The notes: generated from the sequence alone by a model not told the origin. Counted from the first letter of the stretch, positions 40,271 through 49,210 are shown. The stretch is DNA of 64,000 bases from Streptomyces sp. NBC_00654 (GCF_026341775.1 NZ_JAPEOB010000002.1:1798001-1862000), one strand, 5' to 3'. Translations and numbers: made by a program.

Positions 40271-40330
40271 AAGTCGCGCGAAGGCGCGTGAAGGCACGTG
40301 AAGGCACGTGAAGGCACGGGAAGGTAAGGG
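40271..40330 (+). repeat. Decamer tandem repeats (AAGGCACGTG)
   Basis: Six consecutive 10-bp units based on AAGGCACGTG run from 40271 to 40330, the outer ones degenerate. The array ends about 34 bp before the TerD-type start, so it lies in the promoter region of that gene; 10 bp is close to one helical turn. Confidence 0.75.
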
Positions 40331-40363
40331 AACGGCAAAGCGGGGTCGTTCGTTACCCGGTGC

Positions 40364-41587
40364 ATGACCGCAATGACCCCCGGCTCGAACATCCCTCTCT
40401 CCGCCGCCCGCGTGGCGGTGGACGTCGCCGCTCCGGTGCGGCTCGACGTCTCGGGCCTGCTGCTCACCGCCGACGGCAAGGTGCGCTCCGACGACGACTT
40501 CATCTTCTACAACCAGCCCTCGGGCCCCGGGGTGACCTACCGCTCCGGCGGCGGTTCCGCGCCCGACGCGATCGTGGTGGACACCGCCGCGGTCCCGCCC
40601 GGCATCGAGAAGATCGTCGTCACCGCGAGCCCGGACGCCGCCGGCCAGACCTTCCAGGGCATCGAGCCCACCGCCACCGTGCGCAACGCGGACGACGGCA
40701 GCGTGCTCGCCACCTTCACCCCGCCCCAGCTGGGCGCCGAGACGGCGCTGGTGGTCATCGAGATCTATCTGCGCAACGGCGCCTGGAAGGCCCGCGCGGT
40801 CGGCCAGGGCTATGCGAACGGACTCGCGGGCATCGCCACGGACTTCGGTGTCTCGGTCGAGGAGCCCGCGGCCCCGGCCGCCGCCCCGGCCGCCCCTCCG
40901 GCCCCGGTCCCGCCCGCCCCTCCGGTCCCGCACACCGCCCCGGTGGACCCGCGGATCGCTCCCCCCGCACCGCCCGCCCCTCCGGCCGCACCCGCGCCCG
41001 CGGGCTCCGGCAAGATCAACCTCGACAAGGGCCGGGTCAGCCTCCAGAAGAACCAGACCGTGTCCCTGGTCAAGGGCGGCCGGCCGCTGCTCTCGCAGGT
41101 CAAGATGGGCCTCGGCTGGGAGCCCGCGTTCCGCGGCAAGGACATCGACCTGGACGCCTCGGTGATCGCCTACGGCCCGAACCGCAACCACCTGGACAGC
41201 TGCTACTTCGGCAAGCTCTCCATCCTGAACGGTGCGGTCAAGCACTCCGGCGACAACCTCACGGGCGAGGGCGCGGGTGACGACGAGGTGATCGTCGTGG
41301 ATCTGGGCCGTATCCCCGCCGAGGCCACCGGACTGGTCTTCACGGTGAACTCGTTCACCGGCCAGAAGTTCACCGAGGTCGCCAAGGCCTACTGCCGGCT
41401 GCTCGACGCGGCCACCGGCGAGGAGCTGGTCCGCTTCGACCTGACGGGCGCCGAGCCGCAGACCGGCGTGATGATGGCCAAGCTGATCAAGCAGTTCTCC
41501 GGTGAGTGGGAGATGACCGCCATGGGCGAGTTCGTGAAGTCGCGCACCGTGCGCGGCATGGTGAAGCCCGCCGCCAAGTCCCTGTAG
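40364..41587 (+). CDS. Double TerD-domain protein (tellurium-resistance/stress family)
   Basis: This 407-residue cytoplasmic protein starts at ATG 40364 (a second ATG at 40373). The first TerD domain covers about residues 20-165 (DVSGLLLTADGKVRSDDDFI FYNQPSGPGV). A Pro/Ala-rich linker follows (about 168-222), then a second TerD domain at about 223-405 (GRVSLQKNQTVSLVKGGRPL, LGWEPAFRGKDIDLDASVIA, GDDEVIVVDLGRIP). The calcium-binding Asp clusters DDDF and DIDLDAS are visible. TerD proteins are linked to stress and envelope responses in Streptomyces. No other ter gene is next to it. Confidence 0.9.
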   Translation: MTAMTPGSNIPLSAARVAVDVAAPVRLDVSGLLLTADGKVRSDDDFIFYNQPSGPGVTYRSGGGSAPDAIVVDTAAVPPGIEKIVVTASPDAAGQTFQGIEPTATVRNADDGSVLATFTPPQLGAETALVVIEIYLRNGAWKARAVGQGYANGLAGIATDFGVSVEEPAAPAAAPAAPPAPVPPAPPVPHTAPVDPRIAPPAPPAPPAAPAPAGSGKINLDKGRVSLQKNQTVSLVKGGRPLLSQVKMGLGWEPAFRGKDIDLDASVIAYGPNRNHLDSCYFGKLSILNGAVKHSGDNLTGEGAGDDEVIVVDLGRIPAEATGLVFTVNSFTGQKFTEVAKAYCRLLDAATGEELVRFDLTGAEPQTGVMMAKLIKQFSGEWEMTAMGEFVKSRTVRGMVKPAAKSL

Positions 41588-41621
41588 CCCCCGGGCCGGG
41601 AACAGCCCCCGGCAAACGGCT

Positions 41622-41654
41622 TCCGGGGCACCTGACGTTCTCAGGTGCCCCGGA
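41622..41654. terminator. 14-bp perfect hairpin between convergent genes
   Basis: TCCGGGGCACCTGA (41622-41635) pairs with TCAGGTGCCCCGGA (41641-41654) around a 5-nt loop. It sits between the TerD gene and the convergent small gene and can end both. Confidence 0.85.
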
Positions 41655-41699
41655 TCCGGAGGTTCTCCGGGTGGACGCTGCTCGAACTCGTCCGCCCTC

Positions 41700-41930
41700 T
41701 CAGAGCTTGGTCAGCTTGGAGTACGGGCTCAGGATCCTCCCCTGTCGCCCCGAGAAGTCGATGAGGACTGCATCGTTGTCGCCCTCGACAGCAAGGATTC
41801 TGCCGAGCCCGAACTGATCGTGCGACACCCTGTCGCCCACATCGAAACATTCGACCGGTGGGGCCGCCTGGGCCGGGCGGTTGAAGGGACTGGAAGGCAG
41901 GTGACGCCGGGATCCGGCTGACTGTTTCAT
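41700..41930 (-). CDS. Small conserved protein with a UvrD-tudor-like domain
   Basis: This 76-residue protein starts at ATG 41930. A basic, Pro-rich N-terminus (KQSAGSRRHLPSSPFNRPAQ) is followed by a single SH3/tudor-like domain: VGDRVSHDQFGLGRILAVEG DNDAVLIDFSGRQGRILSPY ending in KLTKL. The 'GDRVxHxxFGxGxVxxV' pattern resembles the C-terminal domain of UvrD/PcrA helicases that contacts RNA polymerase. It is probably a small nucleic-acid- or polymerase-associated protein. It is a lone gene with its own terminator. Confidence 0.75.
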   Translation of the reverse strand: MKQSAGSRRHLPSSPFNRPAQAAPPVECFDVGDRVSHDQFGLGRILAVEGDNDAVLIDFSGRQGRILSPYSKLTKL

Positions 41931-42218
41931 TACCTTGAGTATGCGCCTCCGCGACGCCCGACGCCATGCCCGACCGCTCCCGGAGGCCCAGTAGTACCGG
42001 ATTCGTAATCAGGCGCTACCGGGCCCCGGCGGCGGTTCCGCCCGCCTTCGGCAGGCTCGCCGCCCGGAATTCCGCGCCGGAAAGACCCCCGAAGGTGTGG
42101 CGTTCTCCACTCCCGGACGCACTGCGGCCGGTCCGGTCAACCGCCGCGGTCGGCCCGGCCGCCCCGAGCCGCATGACACCGTCACCACCGAACGCGAACG
42201 GAGCGCGACCCTCCGTGA

Positions 42219-42252
42219 GGGCCGCCGGCTCCTCCTCGGCGGCCGGCGGCCC
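42219..42252 (-). terminator. Terminator after the phoX-like gene
   Basis: GGGCCGCCGGC (42219-42229) pairs perfectly with GCCGGCGGCCC (42242-42252), just beyond the stop of the leftward phosphatase gene. The rest of the gap 41931-42218 shows no gene. Confidence 0.65.
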
Positions 42253-42255
42253 CGG

Positions 42256-43725
42256 TCAGTGCCCGTTCGGCCGACGCCGCCACGGGCCCGTGATGGCGAG
42301 CATGATGCCGGGCGTCTGGATGTTGGCGAACAGCGTCTTCCCGTCGGGCGAGAACGTGACCCCGGCGATCTCGCTGTACGAGGGGTCCTCCTCGGTGCCC
42401 GCGTTGAGCTCGTTGCGCGCGATCGGGTACGTGACACCGCTCTCGGTCGCCCCGAAGAGGTGCTGGATGCCCTCGCCGTCCTCGGAGATGACGATGCCGC
42501 CGTACGGCGACACGGTGATGTTGTCGGGGCCGTCGAAGGCGCCCTCCCTGGACGGGTCGGCGTTCACGCCGAGGATCACCTTCAGGGTCACCGTGCGCCG
42601 CTTCGGGTCGTAGAACCAGACCTGGCCGTCGTGCCGGACGGGGCTCTCGTCGCGGGCGTACGAGGAGACGAAGTAGGCGCCGCCGTCGCCCCACCACATG
42701 CCTTCGAGCTTCCGGGCGCGGGTGACCTGGCCGTCGGTGAACTGCTTGCGCACGGAGACGGTCCTCGCGTCACGGTCGGGCACGTCGACCCAGTCGACCC
42801 CGTACACCGTGCCGATCCTCGTGGCGCGGGACAGGTCGTCGACGAAGCGCCCGCTCCCGTCGAAGCACTTGGTGGCCTGGAGGACACCCGCGTCGTCGGC
42901 GAGCGTGCGCAGCTTGCCCCGGCCGTGCTTGAACCCGTGCGGCGGGACCCAGCGGTAGAGCAGTCCGTTGGGGCCGGAGGCGTCCTCGGTGAGGTAGGCG
43001 TGGCCGCGCCTGGGGTCGATGACGACGGCCTCGTGCGCGTACCGGCCGAAGGCCTTGACCGGGCGCGGGTCACGGTTGGCGCGCCTGTCGTAGGGGTCGA
43101 CCTCGAAGACATAGCCGTGGTCCTTGAGCAGACCGTTCTTGCCCGCCTTGTCCTCGGTCTCCTCGCAGGTCAGCCAGGTGCCCCAGGAGGTGCTGCCGCC
43201 CGCGCAGTTGGTGGACGTACCGGCGATGCCGACCCACTCGGCGGTGCGGCCGTCGCGGCGGGTCTCCACGACGGTGCAGCCACCGGCCGCGACCGGGTCG
43301 TAGACGAGGCCCTCGGTGAGCGGGACCGGGTACTTCCACTTGGCGCGGGTGCCGCTCAGCTCGTGGTTGTTGACGAGGAGGGTGACTCCGCGCGGGCCCT
43401 CGAAGGCGGCCGTGCCGTCGTGGTTGGAGGGGGTGTACTCGCCCGACTCCAGCTTGGTGACACCGCTGTGGGTGACGATGCGGTACGAGAATCCGGCCGG
43501 CAGCGCGAGTATGCCCTCGGGGTCGGGGATCAGGGGGCCGTAGCCGGGCTCCCTGCCGTGGCCGTGACCGTCGTGGTCGTGCCCGTGGCCGTCGTGGCCG
43601 TGCCGCGTGTCCTCTGCGGCGAGGGCGCCGGGGGCGGTCGCCAGGGTGCCGACAGCACCCGTCAGGGCGATACCCGCGCCGGTGAGGGCGGACTGCTTGG
43701 TGAATTCCCTGCGCGTGATGGCCAT
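42256..43725 (-). CDS. phoX: PhoX-family (DUF839) secreted alkaline phosphatase
   Basis: This 489-residue protein starts at ATG 43725 (MAITRREFTKQSALTGAGIA) behind CCAGGAG. The N-terminus is a twin-arginine signal (TRREFTK) followed by a hydrophobic stretch ending APGALAAE. A His-rich linker (HGHDGHGHDHDGHGHGRE) precedes the beta-propeller: LLVNNHELSG, TWLTCEETEDKAG, GRYAHEAVVIDP, AYLTEDA and EGMWWGDGGAYF. These match the Fe/Ca-binding Glu/His pattern of PhoX. It hydrolyses phosphomonoesters outside the cell. A PHO box about 58 bp upstream predicts induction by PhoR-PhoP under phosphate starvation. Confidence 0.88.
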   Translation of the reverse strand: MAITRREFTKQSALTGAGIALTGAVGTLATAPGALAAEDTRHGHDGHGHDHDGHGHGREPGYGPLIPDPEGILALPAGFSYRIVTHSGVTKLESGEYTPSNHDGTAAFEGPRGVTLLVNNHELSGTRAKWKYPVPLTEGLVYDPVAAGGCTVVETRRDGRTAEWVGIAGTSTNCAGGSTSWGTWLTCEETEDKAGKNGLLKDHGYVFEVDPYDRRANRDPRPVKAFGRYAHEAVVIDPRRGHAYLTEDASGPNGLLYRWVPPHGFKHGRGKLRTLADDAGVLQATKCFDGSGRFVDDLSRATRIGTVYGVDWVDVPDRDARTVSVRKQFTDGQVTRARKLEGMWWGDGGAYFVSSYARDESPVRHDGQVWFYDPKRRTVTLKVILGVNADPSREGAFDGPDNITVSPYGGIVISEDGEGIQHLFGATESGVTYPIARNELNAGTEEDPSYSEIAGVTFSPDGKTLFANIQTPGIMLAITGPWRRRPNGH

Positions 43726-43782
43726 CGAGGGCTCCTGGTGCGGCTGGCGGGTGGCTGGCGCGCCCACTTTCCCCGCCGTGTG

Positions 43783-43798
43783 CGAACGCCGGCTGAAC
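43783..43798 (-). promoter_or_regulatory. PHO box upstream of phoX
   Basis: On the coding strand the sequence reads GTTCAGCCGGCGTTCG: two direct 11-bp units beginning GTTCA and GTTCG. This is the Streptomyces PhoP consensus (GTTCA-N6 repeated). It lies about 58 bp upstream of the phoX ATG. Confidence 0.65.
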
Positions 43799-43914
43799 AG
43801 CGGGCGACTTCGAGCGACACCCTTGCCGTGCGCAGGCCTCCGCGGGGGAGCTTCCCACGGTCCCGGTGGGCGGGCGCCGATTCCGGGCCCGCCCGCCGGG
43901 ACCGTCCCGCGCTC

Positions 43915-45432
43915 TCAGCCGCCCGTGCGCGAGCGGGCCTTGAACGCGGCCTTGCGGGCGTCCTTCGCCGTCTTCTTGTCGCTGTGCAGCCGCCCCATGG
44001 CCTCCAGGACATCCGCCGTCGCCGGGTGGTCCACCCGCCAGGCGCCGTCGAAGAAGCCGCTGTGCTGCCCGGCGAGACCCTCGACAAGGCCCTGGAGCTC
44101 CTCCAGATCGCCGTCCGCGTCCAGTTGCGCGGCGATGGTGTCGATGGCCAGCCAGAAGATCATCGACTCCGGCGGCGCGGGGACGTCGGCCGCTCCCCGC
44201 TCCGCGAGCCAGACCCGGGCCAGACCGCCCAGCTCCGGGTGGCCGAGCACCGCGCGCACCGCGGGCTCCGCCTCGGGACCCGCCAGCGAGAGCGCCTGCT
44301 GGCAGTGCAGCCGGCGCAGCGGCGCCCCCTCGTCCGTGCCGCGCGCCGCCGCCAGCAGCTCGGCGGCGGCCGCCACCGCGCCGTCGGCGCCCCGGTCGCC
44401 GAGCCAGAGCTCGACCTCGGACCGGGCCGCCGCCTCCGGGTAGTGGGCGATGCCGTCGAGGAGCGCGTCGGCGCCCTTGCCGGCGAGGTCGCCGATGGCG
44501 GGCGCGTCCACCCCGGCCTCCAGCATCCGGTTCCGGATGCCGTAGAGGCCGAGGGGGGTGAGCTTGACCATGCCGTACCGGGTGACGTCGTCCTCGTCGG
44601 CGAGCGCGGCCGACTGGTCGCCCTGCTCGCCCTCCTCGACCAGCAACGCCTCGTCGACCGGCGTGTACTCGACGATCCCGATGGGCTCCAGCAGCCGGAA
44701 CTGGTCGTCCAGCCGCATCATCGCCTCCGACACCTGCTCCAGGATGTCGTCGGTCGGCTCGCCCATGTCGTCGGGCACGATCATCGACGCGGCGAGGGCC
44801 GGCAGCGGTACGGGCCCGTCGCCCGCGCCGTTGTCCGCGAGGGTGAGGAGGTACAGATTGCCGAGGACCCCGTCGAGGAACTCCGCCTCCGCCTCCGGGT
44901 CCCAGTCCAGGGCGTCGAAGTCGATCGAGCCGTCCTCGTTGACGAGGTCGGCGAAGTCGTCGAAGACCGGTGCGGTGGCGTCGGCGTGCACCGCTTCCAG
45001 GCCGTCGAGCCAGATCGCCAGGACGTCCTGCGGGGAGCCTCCGGTGAGCAGGGCCAGGTTCTCGCCCTCGGTGACGGTCCCTTCGGCCTCGGCGGTGTCC
45101 TCGGCGCTCTCCCCGCCCGTCTCCGGGTCCCCGGCGTCCCGCGCCGGTTCCTCGGGGTCGGTGACGTCCAGGAGCCCGGTGTCGACGGCGAGGCGCCACG
45201 CCTCACTGGCGTACGCGGCACCGTCCTCGTCCGGGGTGAGGCCGAGGTGTTCGGCCGCTGCCGGAAGCTGCGCCTCGGCCAGCTCGCCGCCCGCGCCGAC
45301 ACGGGTGGCGGGTCCGGCCCAGCGGGCGAGCCGGACGGCGCGGGCGAGCAGCGGAGCGGCCAGGGCGGCCCGTGCCAGCTCGGCCTCGGAATGCAGCCGC
45401 ACCGGCGGCAGGGTGGGGCGCTCTGCGGACAT
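43915..45432 (-). CDS. Acidic hypothetical protein (505 aa)
   Basis: This soluble, Ala/Glu/Asp-rich protein starts at ATG 45432 (MSAERPTLPPVRLHSEAELA). The N-terminal 90 residues are helical (LAAPLLARAVRLARWAG), then a strongly acidic region (TDPEEPARDAGDPETGGESA). The second half reads as winged-helix and HEAT-like helices: VDEALLVEEGEQG, YGMVKLTPLGLYGIRNRMLE and AAELLAAARGTDEGAPLRRL. I recognise it only as a protein conserved among Streptomyces without assigned function. The 'KLTPLGLYGIRNRMLEAG' block resembles plasmid-type pRiA4b/zinc-finger-adjacent proteins. It has its own promoter region and no operon partners. Confidence 0.65.
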   Translation of the reverse strand: MSAERPTLPPVRLHSEAELARAALAAPLLARAVRLARWAGPATRVGAGGELAEAQLPAAAEHLGLTPDEDGAAYASEAWRLAVDTGLLDVTDPEEPARDAGDPETGGESAEDTAEAEGTVTEGENLALLTGGSPQDVLAIWLDGLEAVHADATAPVFDDFADLVNEDGSIDFDALDWDPEAEAEFLDGVLGNLYLLTLADNGAGDGPVPLPALAASMIVPDDMGEPTDDILEQVSEAMMRLDDQFRLLEPIGIVEYTPVDEALLVEEGEQGDQSAALADEDDVTRYGMVKLTPLGLYGIRNRMLEAGVDAPAIGDLAGKGADALLDGIAHYPEAAARSEVELWLGDRGADGAVAAAAELLAAARGTDEGAPLRRLHCQQALSLAGPEAEPAVRAVLGHPELGGLARVWLAERGAADVPAPPESMIFWLAIDTIAAQLDADGDLEELQGLVEGLAGQHSGFFDGAWRVDHPATADVLEAMGRLHSDKKTAKDARKAAFKARSRTGG

Positions 45433-45560
45433 CGGGGGTTCTCCTCGGGCGTGCTCGGGCGTACCGGGTGCGTACGCGGCTTGGGCCGACCAAGCGTAGA
45501 CGCATTTCGTCCCATGCCACCCGGTTCAGGCGGCGTACCGCCGCCGTCCCACGGAGAACC

Positions 45561-45590
45561 TTGACAACTCCGGTACGGACCCAAGAGATT
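45561..45590 (+). promoter_or_regulatory. Vegetative-type promoter for the secreted nuclease
   Basis: TTGACA (45561-45566) is followed by an 18-bp spacer and GAGATT (45585-45590), about 72 bp before the ATG at 45663. The exact -35 consensus is unusual for this genome and suggests a strong HrdB-dependent promoter. Confidence 0.5.
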
Positions 45591-45662
45591 GACGCGCGTA
45601 GACGTTGTACCGCCGAGCCCGGTACACGTCCGTCCGCACCCTCGAACCCCCCGGAGTCCGTG

Positions 45663-47498
45663 ATGCCAGCCGCATCCTCCCGCACCACCGCCGTCTCCGC
45701 CGTCGTCACCGCCGCCCTGGCCGCAGGTCTGCTCACCGGCGCGTCCTCGGCCGTCGCGGCCCCCGACGGCCAGGTCCGTATCCACGACATCCAGGGCACC
45801 ACCCGGATATCCCCGCTGGCCGGTGCGCAGGTCACCGGTGTTCCGGGCATCGTCACCGGTGTGCGCGGCTACGGCTCGAAGGGCTTCTGGTTCCAGGACC
45901 CGGACGCCGACGCCGACCGGGCCACCAGCGAGGGTGTCTTCGTCTACACCGGTTCGGCACCCGCCGTCGCGGTCGGCGACGCGGTCACCGTCTCGGGCAC
46001 GGTCGCCGAGTACGTCCCCGGCGGCGCCGCGTCCGGCAACCAGTCGCTCACCCAGATCACCAGGCCCACCGTCTCCGTGGTCTCGTCCGGCAACGCGCTG
46101 CCCGCCCCGGTCACCGTCTCGGCGCACTCGGTCCCCGCCCGCTACGCCCCGGCGGGCGACCCGGCGGCCGGCGGCTCGGTGAACGGGCTCCGGCTCTCCC
46201 CGGGCCGGTACGCCCTGGACTTCTACGAGTCGCTGGAGGGCATGAACGTCCGTGTCGGCTCCTCGCGCGTGGTCGGCGCCACCGACTCCCACGCGGAGCT
46301 GTGGGTGACGGTCAAGCCGCACGAGAACGCGAACCGGCGGGGCGGCACGGTCTACGGCTCGTACTCCTCGCAGAACAGCGGGCGGCTCCAGATCCAGTCC
46401 CTGGTGCCGCTCGCCGAGCAGCCGTTCCCCAGGGCGGACGTCGGTGATGTGCTGGCGGGCCCGACCGAGGGACCGCTGGACTTCAGCCAGTACGGCGGTT
46501 ACACGCTCACCGCGCGCACCCTCGGCACGGTCATGGACCGCGGGCTGCGCCAGGAGCGGACGCGCGCCCAGCGCGACGGGGAGCTGGCGGTGGCGACGTA
46601 CAACGTCGAGAACCTCGACCCGGGCGACCCGCAGGAGAAGTTCGACGCGCTGGCGGCGGCCGTCGTGAACAACCTCGCCTCGCCGGACATCCTGGCGCTG
46701 GAGGAGATCCAGGACGACAACGGCCCGAAGGACGACGGCACGGTCTCGGCCGAACTGACCGTGCGCAGGTTCACCGAGGCGGTCACGGCGGCGGGCGGAC
46801 CGGCGTACGACTGGCGCTCCATCGCCCCCGAGGACAAGAAGGACGGCGGCGAGCCGGGCGGCAACATCCGTCAGGTGTTCCTGTTCAACCCGGAGCGGGT
46901 GTCGTTCACCGACCGCGCGGGCGGCGACGCGACCACCGCGACCGAGGTCGTCCGGGAGCGGGGCCGGGCGGCCCTGACCCACTCCCCCGGCCGGGTGGAC
47001 CCGTCGGCCGCCGCGTGGACGGACAGCCGCAAGCCGCTCGTCGGCGAGTTCGCCTTCCGCGGCCGTCCGGTGTTCGTCGTCGCCAACCACTTCTCGTCGA
47101 AGGGCGGGGACGAGTCGATCCTCTCGCACCACCAGCCGCCGACGCGCTCCTCCGAGGTCCAGCGGCTGGCCCAGGCGCAGTCGGTCAACACCTTCGTGAA
47201 GAAGCTGCTGAGCGCGGACAAGCGGGCCGACGTACTGGTCGTGGGTGACATCAACGACTTCGAGTTCTCCGGTACGACGAAGGCGCTGACGGCCGGGGGC
47301 GCGCTGTACCCGGCGGTGAAGTCCCTGCCGCGGCCGGAGCGTTACTCCTACGTCTACCAGGGCAACACCCAGGTCCTGGACCAGATCCTGACCAGCCCGT
47401 CGATCCGCGGCTTCGACTACGACAGCGTGCACATCAACGCGGAGTTCGCCGACCAGAACAGCGACCACGACCCGCAGGTGCTGCGCTTCCGCCCCTGA
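45663..47498 (+). CDS. Secreted endonuclease/exonuclease/phosphatase-family protein
   Basis: This 611-residue extracellular enzyme starts at ATG 45663 (MPAASSRTTAVSAVVTAALA), with a signal peptide ending SSAVAA. Residues 38-260 form an OB-fold-like N-terminal domain (IHDIQGTTRISPLAGAQVTG ... GFWFQDPDADADRATSEGVF). From about 305 the EEP domain follows: ATYNVENLDPGD, LALEEIQDDNG (catalytic Glu), PVFVVANHFSSKGGDE, DVLVVGDINDFEFSGT and DQNSDHDPQVLRF with the catalytic His. The architecture is that of Streptomyces extracellular nucleases or phosphodiesterases (ExeM/NucH-like). It may help scavenge phosphate from DNA. Confidence 0.88.
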   Translation: MPAASSRTTAVSAVVTAALAAGLLTGASSAVAAPDGQVRIHDIQGTTRISPLAGAQVTGVPGIVTGVRGYGSKGFWFQDPDADADRATSEGVFVYTGSAPAVAVGDAVTVSGTVAEYVPGGAASGNQSLTQITRPTVSVVSSGNALPAPVTVSAHSVPARYAPAGDPAAGGSVNGLRLSPGRYALDFYESLEGMNVRVGSSRVVGATDSHAELWVTVKPHENANRRGGTVYGSYSSQNSGRLQIQSLVPLAEQPFPRADVGDVLAGPTEGPLDFSQYGGYTLTARTLGTVMDRGLRQERTRAQRDGELAVATYNVENLDPGDPQEKFDALAAAVVNNLASPDILALEEIQDDNGPKDDGTVSAELTVRRFTEAVTAAGGPAYDWRSIAPEDKKDGGEPGGNIRQVFLFNPERVSFTDRAGGDATTATEVVRERGRAALTHSPGRVDPSAAAWTDSRKPLVGEFAFRGRPVFVVANHFSSKGGDESILSHHQPPTRSSEVQRLAQAQSVNTFVKKLLSADKRADVLVVGDINDFEFSGTTKALTAGGALYPAVKSLPRPERYSYVYQGNTQVLDQILTSPSIRGFDYDSVHINAEFADQNSDHDPQVLRFRP

Positions 47499-47570
47499 GC
47501 GCCACGCCCCTGGGGGCACGCCCCCGGGTGTCACGCCTCGGGGTGTCACGCCTCGCGGTGCACCGCACCG

Positions 47571-48278
47571 CTATCCGCCCGCGCCGAGGGAGAGCGCGGG
47601 CGTGTAGCGGTGCACACCGCCGCCGGTGACCCCGGGGTAGGACTGCACCCTCTCCCACTGCGGTGTCCTCGAACCGATACCGTCGCCGGGTGCGGAGAGC
47701 GCGTCCCGGTGCGCCCGCGCGCTCTCCCACTCGGCGTAGTTGAGGACGCGTGTGCCGTCCGTGCTCACATGGAAGTGCCCGGAGATACCGCCCGGAGCGG
47801 GCATGGGTTCGGTGCCCAGCGCCTCGAACACCGTGTCCACCCAGTCCCGCTGCCGGGCCGGGCCGGGACCGGCGAACTCCACCTCGACGATCACCACGCA
47901 CCCGGGCTCGCGGCTGTCGCCCGGGTCCGGGGGCGTGGAGCGGTACAGCTCGTACGTGTGCAGCCCGAGGCGTTCGATGCCGGGCACGGCGGCGTCGACG
48001 GCGGCGTTGCGCTCATCGCGGCCTTCCCGGAAGAAGTCCTGGTAGGCCTGCTCGCCGGACCACTGCGAGTAGTGCAGGAGCGTTCTGCCGTCCTCCCCGG
48101 TGTACACGCTGTACGAGAGCAGCCCCGGGTGCGGCCAGTCGCGGCTGCCCCACGCCTCACGGACCGCCTCGACGGTCAGCCGCTGCCGCTCGGGCGTACC
48201 GACGTCCCAGGTACTGGCCTTGACGACGCCGGCATCACCACGCCTCAGATCGGGCCGGGAGTTGAACTGCGCGGTCAT
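47571..48278 (-). CDS. Antibiotic-biosynthesis-monooxygenase (ABM)-domain protein, predicted SoxR target
   Basis: This 235-residue protein starts at ATG 48278 (MTAQFNSRPDLRRGDAGVVK). It contains two ABM-type ferredoxin-like repeats: SYSVYTGEDGRTLLHYSQWS GEQAYQDFF in the first half and GHFHVSTDGTRVLNYAEWES ARAHRDAL in the second. Such dimeric-fold domains oxidise or bind quinone-like compounds without cofactors. A perfect SoxR box lies 60 bp upstream. As I recall, the S. coelicolor orthologue (SCO1909) belongs to the SoxR regulon, which responds to redox-active antibiotics. The predicted role is detoxification of redox-cycling metabolites. Confidence 0.82.
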   Translation of the reverse strand: MTAQFNSRPDLRRGDAGVVKASTWDVGTPERQRLTVEAVREAWGSRDWPHPGLLSYSVYTGEDGRTLLHYSQWSGEQAYQDFFREGRDERNAAVDAAVPGIERLGLHTYELYRSTPPDPGDSREPGCVVIVEVEFAGPGPARQRDWVDTVFEALGTEPMPAPGGISGHFHVSTDGTRVLNYAEWESARAHRDALSAPGDGIGSRTPQWERVQSYPGVTGGGVHRYTPALSLGAGG

Positions 48279-48337
48279 GGTGGTGCTCCCCTCCGGCCGC
48301 GCCCCGGTGGCGCGCCCTTCCGGTCACCACCGTCGCC

Positions 48338-48355
48338 CCTCAAGCGCGCTTGAGG
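48338..48355 (-). promoter_or_regulatory. SoxR box
   Basis: CCTCAAGCGCGCTTGAGG is a perfect 18-bp palindrome that keeps the outer arms CCTCAAG/CTTGAGG of the enterobacterial SoxR site. On the coding strand a -35-like TTGACC overlaps its left edge, with an elongated spacer of about 19 bp to GACGGT, as expected for a MerR-family activator. Confidence 0.85.
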
Positions 48356-48410
48356 TCAACAGACACGGCCCGGCCGCCTACCCCGCCGCACGGCGGGGTA
48401 GCGGACCGGG

Positions 48411-49205
48411 ATGACTGTCTCCGTGGCCCATCTCAGCGATCCCCACCTCACCTCCGGCGCCCCGGCCGGCGCACCCGCCGCCGGGCTGAGCACCGCCCTG
48501 CGCCGGGTGCTGGCCCTGGAGCCCCTCCCCGACTGCGTGGTGGTCACCGGCGATCTGACCGAACACGGCGGACCCGGGGAGTACGCGGTCCTGCGCCAGG
48601 TCATCGACGGGTTCCCGCTGCCGCTGCACCTGGTGGCGGGCAACCACGACGCCCCGGCCGAGCTGGCCGGGACGTTCGGCGGGACCCCCTTCCTGGGCGG
48701 CGGGCAGCTGCCGTACTACGTGGTGGAGCATCCGGCGCTCACGGTCCTGGTCCTGGACTCGACGGTGCCCGGTTCGGCCGGTGGCCGCCTCGGGCCGGAC
48801 CAGCTGGCCTGGCTCGACACGGCGCTCGCGCACCGCCCCCAGCTACCCGCGGTCGTCTGTCTGCACCATCCTCCGGTCCCGGTCGGCATCCCGTTCCTGG
48901 ACGGGATGCGCCTGGCGGACGGCGCGGCCCTGGCCGAGGTGGTCGCCGCGCACCCGCAGGTCGTACGGGTCCTGGCGGGCCATGTCCACCGCCCGGTCAC
49001 GGCGGCGTTCGCGGGCAGCACGGTGGCCGTCGCGCCGAGCACGTATCTGCAGAGCGGTCTGGCCATGGGCGGGGGCGTGCCGGGGTATCTGCCCGAACCG
49101 ACGTCCTTCCTCCTGCATCAGCTCACCGGGGACACCGCCGAGGACGCCTGGGTCACCCATGTCGTCCCGGTGAGCCACTCGGCCGCGCCCCTGCTCCGCC
49201 ACTGA
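48411..49205 (+). CDS. Metallophosphoesterase (CpdA/GpdQ-type)
   Basis: This 264-residue cytoplasmic calcineurin-like phosphodiesterase starts at ATG 48411 ([20 protein letters not shown]). The dinuclear metal site is complete: SDPH (D-x-H, residues 9-12), [10 protein letters not shown] (GD), AGNHDAPAE (GNH[D/E]), CLHHPP and AGHVHRP (GHxH). It resembles class-III cyclic nucleotide phosphodiesterases; whether it acts on cAMP, glycerophosphodiesters or something else is unknown. It is divergent from the ABM gene with the SoxR box in between, so it might share redox control, although the box is oriented toward the ABM gene. Confidence 0.88.
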   Translation: MTVSVAHLSDPHLTSGAPAGAPAAGLSTALRRVLALEPLPDCVVVTGDLTEHGGPGEYAVLRQVIDGFPLPLHLVAGNHDAPAELAGTFGGTPFLGGGQLPYYVVEHPALTVLVLDSTVPGSAGGRLGPDQLAWLDTALAHRPQLPAVVCLHHPPVPVGIPFLDGMRLADGAALAEVVAAHPQVVRVLAGHVHRPVTAAFAGSTVAVAPSTYLQSGLAMGGGVPGYLPEPTSFLLHQLTGDTAEDAWVTHVVPVSHSAAPLLRH

Positions 49206-49210
49206 ACGGC

